NCBI GenBank assembly: GCA_025457845.1
Contig: JALOTO010000092.1
Location: forward strand, 1 to 6,331
DNA: 6,331 nucleotides
Reading direction: 5' to 3'
Source of the DNA: Thermoplasmata archaeon
Lineage (GTDB): Archaea; Thermoplasmatota; Thermoplasmata; UBA10834
Made by a program: the position numbers and the translations under genes
In this document: piece after piece, positions 1-6,331 of the stretch
How positions within the stretch are numbered: the first letter of the stretch is position 1
How the letters are laid out: each line of letters opens with the position of its first letter
The notes under the pieces: model-generated
What the model saw: only the letters and a program-made list of their open reading frames with translations
What the model was told of the DNA's origin: nothing
Database searches by the model: none

Positions 1-22
1 TTCCATCCGTAAGCGGATGGAA
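1..22. repeat. Perfect inverted repeat / hairpin at the window edge
   Basis: Positions 1-9 are the exact reverse complement of positions 14-22, giving a 9-bp perfect stem with a 4-base loop (taag, 10-13). The stem may continue to the left, outside the window. No U-tract follows, so a classical terminator is not indicated. It could be an mRNA 3'-end hairpin of an upstream gene, a regulator-binding palindrome, or the edge of a dispersed palindromic repeat. The hairpin is read directly; its role is unknown. Confidence 0.5.
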
Positions 23-131
23 GGGCCAAAACAGTATTATCCCGGTCCATTGTTCTACTGGCAGCCAGAGGGGATGCGCTCCGGGGCACCAGCGAGTCAT
101 TACACGGATTGATAACGGGGTGATGTCCCTC
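23..131. other. Non-coding upstream region
   Basis: The stretch between the edge hairpin and the TATA box holds no supported gene. It is visibly less GC-rich than the coding sequence that follows. A short AT-rich patch (about 28-40) and a 5-bp palindrome (58-68, ctggc-a-gccag) are present, but neither can be given a function. Regulator sites for the protease gene, if any, would lie here. Confidence 0.5.
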
Positions 132-137
132 TATAAA
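132..137 (+). promoter_or_regulatory. Archaeal TATA box of the protease gene
   Basis: The hexamer TATAAA sits in a GC-rich background, centred about 29 bases before the ATG at 163. Archaeal TATA boxes are usually centred about 26-27 bases before the transcription start, which puts initiation at about 160-163, so the mRNA would have no leader or one of a few bases. No clear purine-rich BRE precedes the box; the flank is pyrimidine-rich (tgtccctc). A weak Shine-Dalgarno-like AGGT lies at 153-156, but would be largely outside such a transcript. This placement supports ATG 163 as the start. Confidence 0.65.
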
Positions 138-162
138 CCGAAGAGGACGATAAGGTACTGAG

Positions 163-3100
163 ATGACCTCTACGTATAGAGCGGCTGTAACGTCACCCGA
201 CCGTACGCTCGAGAGGCCCTTGCCCTACGCAACGACCGCCTGTGGAGCCCTGAACCCCGAGCGCCTGCTCTCGATCGCCGTCGTCATGCTCTTCGTCCTT
301 TCATCCTTCGTCATCCTAGCGTCGACGGCCTCCGCGTCCGGGCCGGACGGGGCGGTCACATCGTCCGCCTCGGAGTCTCCCACCAGGACCCGTCTCTCCG
401 GCACCGTCTGGGACTGGGAATCCATGGTGGACGACACCGGGACTGTCGGCGTCATCGTCTTCGTCTCAGACGACCTGTACGACTCCTCCGCGCTGGACCG
501 GGCCATGGGCCTGATGTCATCCCCGGCGAGGCAGTTCGGCGGCAGCATCGACGGGTTCTCCGCGGCCCTGGACATCGACACGATCGAGGCCATCATCTCG
601 TCGGAACCAGGCCTGACGGTGTATCCAGACCTTACACTCAACGCGACATACGTCGACGGGGTCACCCAGATCGGCGCGGACCAGATATGGACCATGACCG
701 ACTCGCACGGGTTCCCCGTCACCGGGACCGGCATAGTCGTCGCCGTGATCGACACCGGCATAGACTACACGCACCCAGACCTCGGCGGCGGCATCGGCCC
801 CGCGTACAAGGTCCTGGGCGGGTACGACTTCGTCAACGACGACGACGACCCGATGGACGACAACGGCCACGGGACCCATGTCGCCGGCACGATAGCCGCC
901 GACGGGGACATCGTCGGGGTCGCCCCAGGCGCGAGCCTCCTGGCCTACAAGGCCCTCGGTGCAGACGGCTCCGGGAGCATGAGCGACGTCATCGAGGCCA
1001 TCGACGCTGCGATGGACCCGGACGGCGACGGCTCCACTTCGGATCACGCGGATATCATAAGCATGAGCCTCGGCGGCGAGGGCGAGGTCGACGACCCAGT
1101 GTGCCAGGCGGTCGAGGGCGCGACCGCGGCAGGCGTGACGGTCGTCGTCGCTGCGGGCAACTCCGGCCCCTCGATGGGCACGGTGAGCACGCCCGGCCTC
1201 GCAGAGAGCGCGATAACCGTAGGAGCGGTCGACGGCGACGGGTCGCTCGCCTCGTTCAGCTCCAGGGGCCCCACCGCGCAGATGGCAATCAAGCCAGAGA
1301 TATCCGCCCCTGGCGTCGACATCCTCTCCACGTTCCCAGGCTCCGACTACGCCGTAATGAGCGGCACCTCGATGGCCACGCCGCATGTGAGCGGTGCGGC
1401 TGCTCTCCTGCTCCAGATGCATCCCGAGTGGACGCCCGGGATGCTCAAGTCCGCGATCGTCTCCGAGGCCAAGTCCATCACCGAGTCCATCTGGGCGGCC
1501 GGGTCCGGGCAGGTCTGGCTCCCGACCGCGATCGGGGCCACCATGTTCGCTTCGTCCCCTCTCGTCTCGTACGGCCTCTCCGGCGCGAGCGCCGTCGCCG
1601 TGGAGGTCACCAACTCGGGGACAGCATCGACCTTCTACGCCTCGAGCTCCGACCTCTTCTCCATGCTGCCCAACGGCACACTGCCGGGCACGGCATGGCA
1701 GAACGCCTCGTCCGTCTCCCCGACCTCCACGTACATCGCTCACGACGGGTCGAGCACCTTGACTCTCACGGTATCGCAGGTCCCCGTCGACTCGGAGGAG
1801 GGGTACTACTCCGGGTGGATAGTCCTCTCCTCCTCGGCCGGGGACATCAGCATCCCGTTCGGATACGCCGTCATGAGCATCCTCGAGGTGCACGTGTACG
1901 ACATGGCCGGCGAGGAGGTATTCGACCCGTTCGGAGGGGTCTGGGTCTACGACCTGCCGGATGCGGACTTCGTCGCAGGCCTCCGGGGCTACCTGGCGCC
2001 CGTCCCGCCCGCGACCTTCTTCCTGCCTTCGGGCTACTACTCCGTCCACGCGATTGGGCACCAGCTCCTCTACACGTTCGACGACGCCTACGTCCTCTCG
2101 GGCACGGTCTCGGTCGGGAGGATGGACACCGTTGTGCTGGACCTGCTCATGGCCGACGCGCACGAGCTGACCATGGACATGGAGACGGAGGACGGCCTGC
2201 CCGTCTACGTCAAGGAGTACAGGGTCTACTGCAGGCATGAGGGCGTCAGGAACATCTCGTTCGACCTCACGGGCTCGGACTACTCGGTGGTCGGCTCAGA
2301 GGTCTTCTCGCTCCCCGTCTCCCACAAGGTCTACGTCAGCGACACCGACGCGCAGGTCGGCATATCGTACACCGGGTTCGCCTACACCCCCTCGATGTGG
2401 GAGTTCATGCAGCTGAACTGGGAGCACTGGTACGAGTACATCACGGGCGCGTCGACCGACTTCATGGTCGAGGCCAGCGCCGACCTCCAGTACCTCCTCG
2501 CGTGGGAGTTCCACGGCATAGACTCGTCCGTGCCTTCGATCCTGACCTGGGACGAGTCCACCTCCGCGGTCTTCGAGACCACCTACGACATCCCCGGCAC
2601 CATCTCCAACCCGTGGTGCAACTGGGGCACTCACAGGGCGATGGGCGGCGACGCCACCTTCTTCGTCCGCAGGGACACGGACACCTCCCTCAGCCCGTTC
2701 TTCTCCGGCATGACCAGGACGACCGTCGTGTCCGGGACCTTCACCGAGCTGTACTTCCCCAGGAGCGTCTTCGGGGGCTACTCCGAGCGCGAGTACTATG
2801 TCGCGGACTACGACCACCTCGTGGAGTCATCGTCCTCGTCGGACATCCTCGTCCCAGACAGGAACTACATCACGGCCCTTGAGCCGACCTACGAGCTGGG
2901 CAGCATCGGGGCAGGTCCGTTCTATCCTTCCCTCTACACGGAGAACGACGAGACGGCGCTCGTCCTCCATCATCCCCTGCTCATGGACCAGTCCGGGGCC
3001 AGGGTCGGCGGGCAGTACGTCCCGTCCATGTACCTGTACAGGAACGGCGGGCTCGCCGGGATCTACCAGCTCTCGGAGTACCTCGCGAGGCCGGACGCCG

Positions 3101-6027
3101 TGCGCGTGGTCGACCTGTTCGGCGACGGCACCTACGTGGCCAAGATGGACTACACGCCCACATCGCAGATATCCGGGAGCGTGCACCTCGAGCTGGGGTT
3201 CACCACCCCCGCATCGGACCTCGACCCACCGAGGGTGACCGGGATGACAATGTCCCAGCGGTTCGTGCCCGGGGCGACGGTGCCCGTCACGATCGACGCG
3301 GTCGATTCGGCCTCGTCCGTGACCGTGGCGCTGAGCTGGCGCGCGGGCCCCGCGGACACCTGGAGGTCGCTGACGACATCCAAGGTCGGGGACTCCTACT
3401 CCGCGTCGATACCCACCACCGTCTCGACCGCGACGATCGACCTGCAGCTCACCGTGACGGACGCGTCGTCCAACTTCCTCTCTGCCACCATCACGACCGC
3501 CGCGATGGCCGAGGTCCCGGTCGACTTCGAGCTCGCGCCTCAGGATGACGCCGTCGAGTACAGGGACGCGTCGGTCCCCGTCGTGCTCGAGGGCGTCCTC
3601 AAGGACGCGTCCGGCGACCCGCTGAGCGCGACGGCCGCCGTGCCGCTAGAGCTGCTGGTCGGCGGCGAGAAGGTCGCCATGGTCCTGGACGAGTACGTCT
3701 CCGGGACGACGCACACCCACGACGGGAACATACTCTTCGAGTGGCGCCTGAACCCGACATCCCTCTTCACCGGCCTCGGCCAGACGGTCACGGTCACTGT
3801 CTCCTTCGACCTGGGGGTCTACGAGCCGGTCACCAGGACCTTCACGCTCACGACCGTCGAGAGCGTCGCCGTCGCCCCCGAGATATCCCTCGTGTCCCCC
3901 GAGGACGGCTCGGTGTTCATGCCCGGCGAGACGATCGACCTGACCGTCACCGACGACGGCTCCGTCGACGTCCAGTACTCCCTGGACGGCGGGGCGTACA
4001 CATCCCTAGCCTCCCCGTGGGACATCCCGACCTCCGCGTGGGCGGACGGGGTCCACTCGCTGGACGTGAGCGTCGAGGACGACGACGGCTTCACCGTCAC
4101 CGCTTCATACTCGTTCGATGTCGATGCCGCCTATCCGGTGGTGTCGGTCGTCCAGCCAGCGTTCGGCTCGACCGTCCCTCTCGGCTCCGAGATGGAGGTC
4201 CAGGCATCCGACAGGAACCTCGTCGAGGTCTCCTACTCCCTGGACGGCGGCGAATCCATCGTCGTCCCGTCCCCGTACATCGTCGACATGACGGGGTGGG
4301 CCGCCGGCGGGCACTACGTCCAGGTCGTGGCCAGGGACGTCGTGGGCCACGAGAGCGAGGCCGTGTCCGTGTTCACGATCTCCGAGAGCTCCGTCACCGC
4401 GTACCTGGTTAGCCCGGCCGACGGCGCGTTCATCACATCCGGCACCCCCATCGTCCTCTCCGTCATGGGGGCGGGCGACCTTGTGTGCACCTGGTCCGAG
4501 GGCGGCGCGTCGGCGGTCCTCGAGGACCCCTACGAGATATCCACCTCGGGCTGGGACGAGGGCGAGCACGTCATCGAGGTCAACGCGACCGACTCCGAGG
4601 GCGGATGGTTCGAGTTCACATTCACCGTCAACATAGACGACACGTCGCCGGTCATCTCCGTGCTGTCCCCGGCGCCCGGCTCGTACGTGACCCTCGACAG
4701 CATGATCTCCTTCCAGGCGTCCGATGCCAACCTGGCATGGGTCAACTGGAGCGTCCTGGGTATCGGGCAGGGCACCGAGTCCCAGACCTTCACGCTCTCC
4801 CTGTCGTTCATGGACCAGGAGGGACTGTTCGCGATAACGATCCGCGCGACGGACCTCGCCGGCAACACGGCCGAGGAGTCCTTCGCGTTCGTCATGGACG
4901 CGTACCTGCCCAGCGTGGGCTTCGCCGGGGTCTCCTCCGGCGAGTCGATCCTGCCGGGCGAGCCGCTCCAGGTCGTAGCGACGGACACCTATCTGGACGA
5001 TGTCACGCTGTCCGTCGACGGGAGCACGCCCCTGTTCGCGTACCCGGGCATGACCTTCGACACCAGGAGCATATCCCTCGGCTGGCACGAGCTCACCCTC
5101 GTGGCCACGGACCTGGCGGGCCATGTCGACACCGAGGCCGTCTCGGTCTACATCGACGGTACGCCGCCGGAGCTGGCCATGGCCGATTCGTTCGAGTTCG
5201 TCTCCGGCGAACCGCTCACGGTCTCCGCGGAGGCATCGGACGACTTCGGGGTCGCTGCGGCCACGCTCTTCTACGAGGTCGATGGCGAGGGCTTCGCGTC
5301 GGTCCCGATGGAGGTATCCGCCGACGGGCTGGTCGGGGTCATCCCCGCGGCCGGCCTCTGGGACGGGATGGAGCTCTATGTGTCCGTGGAGGACCATGCG
5401 GGCAACTCCGTCACGGGCGAGCTCGTCGCGGCGTCGATGGTCGCATCCGCCGGCGGCGACGACCCCGCCGGGGGCATATCGTCGTCGCTCGTGTCCGTGC
5501 TTGCCGTCGCAGGCACCGCTGCCGCGGGCGCGGTCCTTGTCCTGTTCGTCCTGTCGAGGCGCCATGAGGCCCCCGCCCGGAACGCCAGGCCCGCCTCACA
5601 CTCCGCAAGCGGCAGGGGAGCTCCTGCGCCGTCGTCGAAGGCGATGCGCCAGGCGAGGCCAGATGAGATGCTAGCCGTTCCGCGCGCCGCCCCGGCCCGC
5701 GCGGCAGCCGCCCATGCGGAGCCGAGGTCGGCCCCGAGGAAGGCCGCCTCCATGCACATCGCCACCGCTGCGATCGCTGCGTCAGTACCCAGGATGGTCG
5801 TTCCGGCGAGGGCCCCTGAGCCGGTGCCGGAGACCCTCGAGGACTACGGCGCGCTGATAGAGCGGGAGCTCGTGGACGCGATGACGAGGATGTCGATCTA
5901 CCGCGAGCCGTCGACCCTGTCGGCCCGTGTCAGCGGGGACTACGCCCCCGAAGAGGTCAAGATCATCAACGCCCTGAAGCTCAAGAAGCTCATGGACGGG
6001 GACCTCTCGGACGACTCCCTGCTCTGA
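163..6027 (+). CDS. Giant membrane-anchored subtilisin-like (S8) serine protease with Ig-like repeats
   Basis: A 1954-residue secreted endopeptidase, probably held on the cell surface to digest external protein or process surface proteins. A hydrophobic signal segment (about 35-53, Ala/Ser-rich cleavage zone near 58) follows an unusually long 34-residue N-region. Residues 94-160 resemble an I9 propeptide. The S8 domain (about 187-455) has the full triad: D197 in VIDTGID, H236 in NGHGTHVAGT, S403 in SGTSMATPHVSG, with oxyanion N333 in AAGNSG and a DPDGDG acidic loop at 285-290 that may bind calcium. Next come an Fn3-like domain (462-572), an unrecognised beta-rich region (573-1010), Ig-like domains at about 1022-1110 and 1115-1237, six Ig-like repeats (1239-1756), one transmembrane helix (1774-1797), an RR stop-transfer and a 157-residue tail. 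Six N-glycosylation sequons (N160, N504, N514, N697, N1474, N1528) fit an exported ectodomain. The leaderless-type promoter supports ATG 163; a TTG at 220 would give a more ordinary signal peptide but lacks good support. The family call is firm; substrate and anchoring are inferred. Confidence 0.95.
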   Translation: MTSTYRAAVTSPDRTLERPLPYATTACGALNPERLLSIAVVMLFVLSSFVILASTASASGPDGAVTSSASESPTRTRLSGTVWDWESMVDDTGTVGVIVFVSDDLYDSSALDRAMGLMSSPARQFGGSIDGFSAALDIDTIEAIISSEPGLTVYPDLTLNATYVDGVTQIGADQIWTMTDSHGFPVTGTGIVVAVIDTGIDYTHPDLGGGIGPAYKVLGGYDFVNDDDDPMDDNGHGTHVAGTIAADGDIVGVAPGASLLAYKALGADGSGSMSDVIEAIDAAMDPDGDGSTSDHADIISMSLGGEGEVDDPVCQAVEGATAAGVTVVVAAGNSGPSMGTVSTPGLAESAITVGAVDGDGSLASFSSRGPTAQMAIKPEISAPGVDILSTFPGSDYAVMSGTSMATPHVSGAAALLLQMHPEWTPGMLKSAIVSEAKSITESIWAAGSGQVWLPTAIGATMFASSPLVSYGLSGASAVAVEVTNSGTASTFYASSSDLFSMLPNGTLPGTAWQNASSVSPTSTYIAHDGSSTLTLTVSQVPVDSEEGYYSGWIVLSSSAGDISIPFGYAVMSILEVHVYDMAGEEVFDPFGGVWVYDLPDADFVAGLRGYLAPVPPATFFLPSGYYSVHAIGHQLLYTFDDAYVLSGTVSVGRMDTVVLDLLMADAHELTMDMETEDGLPVYVKEYRVYCRHEGVRNISFDLTGSDYSVVGSEVFSLPVSHKVYVSDTDAQVGISYTGFAYTPSMWEFMQLNWEHWYEYITGASTDFMVEASADLQYLLAWEFHGIDSSVPSILTWDESTSAVFETTYDIPGTISNPWCNWGTHRAMGGDATFFVRRDTDTSLSPFFSGMTRTTVVSGTFTELYFPRSVFGGYSEREYYVADYDHLVESSSSSDILVPDRNYITALEPTYELGSIGAGPFYPSLYTENDETALVLHHPLLMDQSGARVGGQYVPSMYLYRNGGLAGIYQLSEYLARPDAVRVVDLFGDGTYVAKMDYTPTSQISGSVHLELGFTTPASDLDPPRVTGMTMSQRFVPGATVPVTIDAVDSASSVTVALSWRAGPADTWRSLTTSKVGDSYSASIPTTVSTATIDLQLTVTDASSNFLSATITTAAMAEVPVDFELAPQDDAVEYRDASVPVVLEGVLKDASGDPLSATAAVPLELLVGGEKVAMVLDEYVSGTTHTHDGNILFEWRLNPTSLFTGLGQTVTVTVSFDLGVYEPVTRTFTLTTVESVAVAPEISLVSPEDGSVFMPGETIDLTVTDDGSVDVQYSLDGGAYTSLASPWDIPTSAWADGVHSLDVSVEDDDGFTVTASYSFDVDAAYPVVSVVQPAFGSTVPLGSEMEVQASDRNLVEVSYSLDGGESIVVPSPYIVDMTGWAAGGHYVQVVARDVVGHESEAVSVFTISESSVTAYLVSPADGAFITSGTPIVLSVMGAGDLVCTWSEGGASAVLEDPYEISTSGWDEGEHVIEVNATDSEGGWFEFTFTVNIDDTSPVISVLSPAPGSYVTLDSMISFQASDANLAWVNWSVLGIGQGTESQTFTLSLSFMDQEGLFAITIRATDLAGNTAEESFAFVMDAYLPSVGFAGVSSGESILPGEPLQVVATDTYLDDVTLSVDGSTPLFAYPGMTFDTRSISLGWHELTLVATDLAGHVDTEAVSVYIDGTPPELAMADSFEFVSGEPLTVSAEASDDFGVAAATLFYEVDGEGFASVPMEVSADGLVGVIPAAGLWDGMELYVSVEDHAGNSVTGELVAASMVASAGGDDPAGGISSSLVSVLAVAGTAAAGAVLVLFVLSRRHEAPARNARPASHSASGRGAPAPSSKAMRQARPDEMLAVPRAAPARAAAAHAEPRSAPRKAASMHIATAAIAASVPRMVVPARAPEPVPETLEDYGALIERELVDAMTRMSIYREPSTLSARVSGDYAPEEVKIINALKLKKLMDGDLSDDSLL
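3877..5430 (+). repeat. Six tandem Ig-like repeats (~86 residues each) in the protease
   Basis: Copies begin near residues 1239, 1325, 1411, 1496, 1583 and 1669. The first four share an SP/QP-x-x-G-S opening with the proline at 1246, 1332, 1418 and 1503, a near-constant 85-86 residue period. Copies 1 and 2 share a YSLDGG core, copies 1-3 a W-x-x-G-x-H strand, and most copies end in a D-x-x-G turn (for example TDLAGN, TDLAGH, EDHAGN). The pattern fits the bacterial/archaeal Ig-like families common in surface proteins. Copies 5 and 6 are more divergent. At DNA level, copies 1 and 2 share the 17-mer tactccctggacggcgg (3976-3992 and 4234-4250), 258 bases apart. The array probably forms a stalk lifting the protease away from the membrane. 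Confidence 0.8.
5482..6024 (+). other. C-terminal transmembrane anchor plus 157-residue cytoplasmic tail of the protease
   Basis: Residues 1774-1797 are a continuous Ala/Val/Leu/Gly helix preceded by a Gly/Asp-rich linker and followed by RRH, so positive-inside topology puts the rest in the cytoplasm. Residues 1801-1885 are Arg/Ala/Pro/Ser-rich and look disordered. Residues 1886-1954 change character: an acidic amphipathic stretch (ETLEDYGALIERELVDAM), a Tyr/Ser/Arg segment, then a Lys-rich helix (EEVKIINALKLKKLMDG) and an acidic end (DLSDDSLL). This looks like a folded or peptide-binding module. I do not recognise it. Archaeosortase substrates normally end a few basic residues after the helix, so this is not a standard sorting signal. 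Confidence 0.65.
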
Positions 6028-6331
6028 TCATCCGGCCGCGCTGGTCTCGGGAGGGGGCGCCGTCTGTCCATGCCCTTCCCTCTTCTTCTCAACCTTGTCG
6101 AGCCATTCTTCTCAACCTTGTCGAGCCATCTCACGATCAGGAGCCAGAAGACGGTGATGCACGCGACGAAGATGAGTATCCCTATGAAGGCGTGGACGAA
6201 GACGAGGGCGACATGGCCGTATGCGATGCCGACCATTATCGTGATGGCCATCCTGATTATGTTCGAGAGCCAGGTCACGAAGAACCCGACGGCCAGGCCG
6301 GCGCCGATGTACCTGTCGAGCGCCCTGTAGC
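5940..6331 (-). CDS. Archaeosortase/exosortase-family membrane transpeptidase, C-terminal part (5' end outside window)
   Basis: Archaeosortases are multi-pass membrane cysteine transpeptidases that cleave C-terminal sorting signals of surface proteins and attach them to a lipid. The 129 visible residues are the C-terminal end. The family's N-x-x-R motif is at residues 23-26 of the fragment (NIIR; Arg codon 6254-6252), and H-x-x-x-G-x-x-x-F is at 46-54 (HAFIGILIF; His codon 6194-6192). These are the expected catalytic Arg and His; the catalytic Cys would be upstream, past the right edge. Hydrophobic helices flank both motifs, and the last ends at LLIVRWLDKVEK. After that the sequence degenerates into an Arg/Pro/Ser-rich tail caused by a 23-bp duplication (6083-6129) and ends at TAG 5942-5940, overlapping the protease gene by 88 bp in antisense. 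Without the duplication it would end at TGA 6030-6028. The family call is good; the subfamily and whether the altered tail is tolerated are unknown. Confidence 0.82.
   Translation of the reverse strand, partial: YRALDRYIGAGLAVGFFVTWLSNIIRMAITIMVGIAYGHVALVFVHAFIGILIFVACITVFWLLIVRWLDKVEKNGSTRLRRRGKGMDRRRPLPRPARPDDQSRESSERSPSMSFLSFRALMILTSSGA
6083..6129. repeat. Exact 23-bp tandem duplication in the archaeosortase gene
   Basis: Positions 6084-6106 and 6107-6129 are identical and adjacent; the match extends one base left (6083 = 6106), giving 47 bases with a period of 23. The unit lies in the archaeosortase gene at the junction of the last membrane helix and the tail. On the coding strand each copy begins atggctcgac and ends gagaaga. 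As 23 is not divisible by 3, the second copy changes the frame: the WLDKVEK reading of the first copy is re-read as NGSTRLRR in the second. Perfect identity implies a recent event or an assembly error. Confidence 0.95.

Noticed and set aside
28..42. AT-rich patch aaaacagtattatcc as a second promoter
   Set aside because: No start codon or gene at a suitable distance in either direction within the window; a divergent upstream gene cannot be judged from here.
517..2238. Long open frame on the minus strand opposite the protease catalytic region
   Set aside because: The product is Arg/Gly/Asp/Val-rich low-complexity sequence with no recognisable domain. It mirrors the high third-position GC of the protease gene, which rarely creates stops on the other strand.
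687..2240. Plus-strand open frame overlapping the protease in another frame
   Set aside because: An Arg/His/Pro-rich translation typical of an out-of-frame reading of GC-rich DNA; the protease frame here has an unmistakable S8 catalytic domain.
4105..5565. Long open frame on the minus strand opposite the Ig-like repeats
   Set aside because: Same shadow effect of high-GC coding sequence; biased composition (Arg, Gly, Asp, Val), no domain and no promoter or start signal.
5461..5574. PGF-CTERM-like archaeosortase recognition signal at the protease C-terminus
   Set aside because: There is a transmembrane helix followed by RR, but no PGF-like motif before it, and 157 residues follow where a short basic end would be expected.
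6071..6090. Pyrimidine-rich stretch after the protease stop as a possible transcription terminator
   Set aside because: No run of more than three T residues and no preceding hairpin; it also lies in the archaeosortase coding sequence, which explains its composition.
6070..6330. Plus-strand open frame of 86 residues at the right end
   Set aside because: It is antisense to the archaeosortase membrane helices; the minus-strand reading has conserved family motifs and the plus-strand one has none.

Overview
The window looks like a high-GC archaeal chromosome segment, most likely from Thermoplasmatota or a related lineage. The lineage is an inference. It rests on frequent AGG/AGA arginine and ATA isoleucine codons in a GC-rich gene, an archaeal TATA box about 29 bases before the start codon (so an essentially leaderless mRNA), and a neighbouring gene whose C-terminal motifs fit the archaeosortase/exosortase family. 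No 16S rRNA or other lineage marker is present.

Layout: positions 1-162 are non-coding, with a perfect 9-bp hairpin at the left edge (1-22) and the presumed promoter of the main gene (TATA at 132-137). Positions 163-6027 (+) are one very large gene for a 1954-residue cell-surface subtilisin-like (S8) protease. In order it carries an N-terminal signal segment, an I9-like propeptide, an S8 catalytic domain with an intact Asp-His-Ser triad, an Fn3-like domain, a roughly 440-residue beta-rich region I do not recognise, two Ig-like domains, a six-copy array of about 86-residue Ig-like repeats, one transmembrane helix, and a 157-residue tail predicted to be cytoplasmic. Positions 5940-6331 (-) are the 3' part of a convergent membrane-protein gene running off the right edge. 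Its N-x-x-R and H-x-x-x-G-x-x-x-F motifs mark it as an archaeosortase/exosortase-family transpeptidase; the catalytic Cys would lie beyond the window.

The most notable signal is an exact 23-bp tandem duplication (6083-6129) in the archaeosortase gene just after its last transmembrane helix. Because 23 is not a multiple of 3, it shifts the frame. With one copy removed, the reading ends 25 codons after the shared Trp codon at a TGA (6030-6028) that directly abuts the protease stop (6025-6027). With both copies, the gene reads a low-complexity Arg/Pro/Ser tail 88 bp into the protease gene on the opposite strand. It looks like a recent tail-altering frameshift, a slippage-prone length polymorphism, or an assembly artefact.

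The two genes both act at the cell surface: a membrane-anchored protease and an enzyme that sorts surface proteins. The protease does not end in a recognisable PGF-CTERM-like signal, so a direct enzyme-substrate link is not supported by the sequence.
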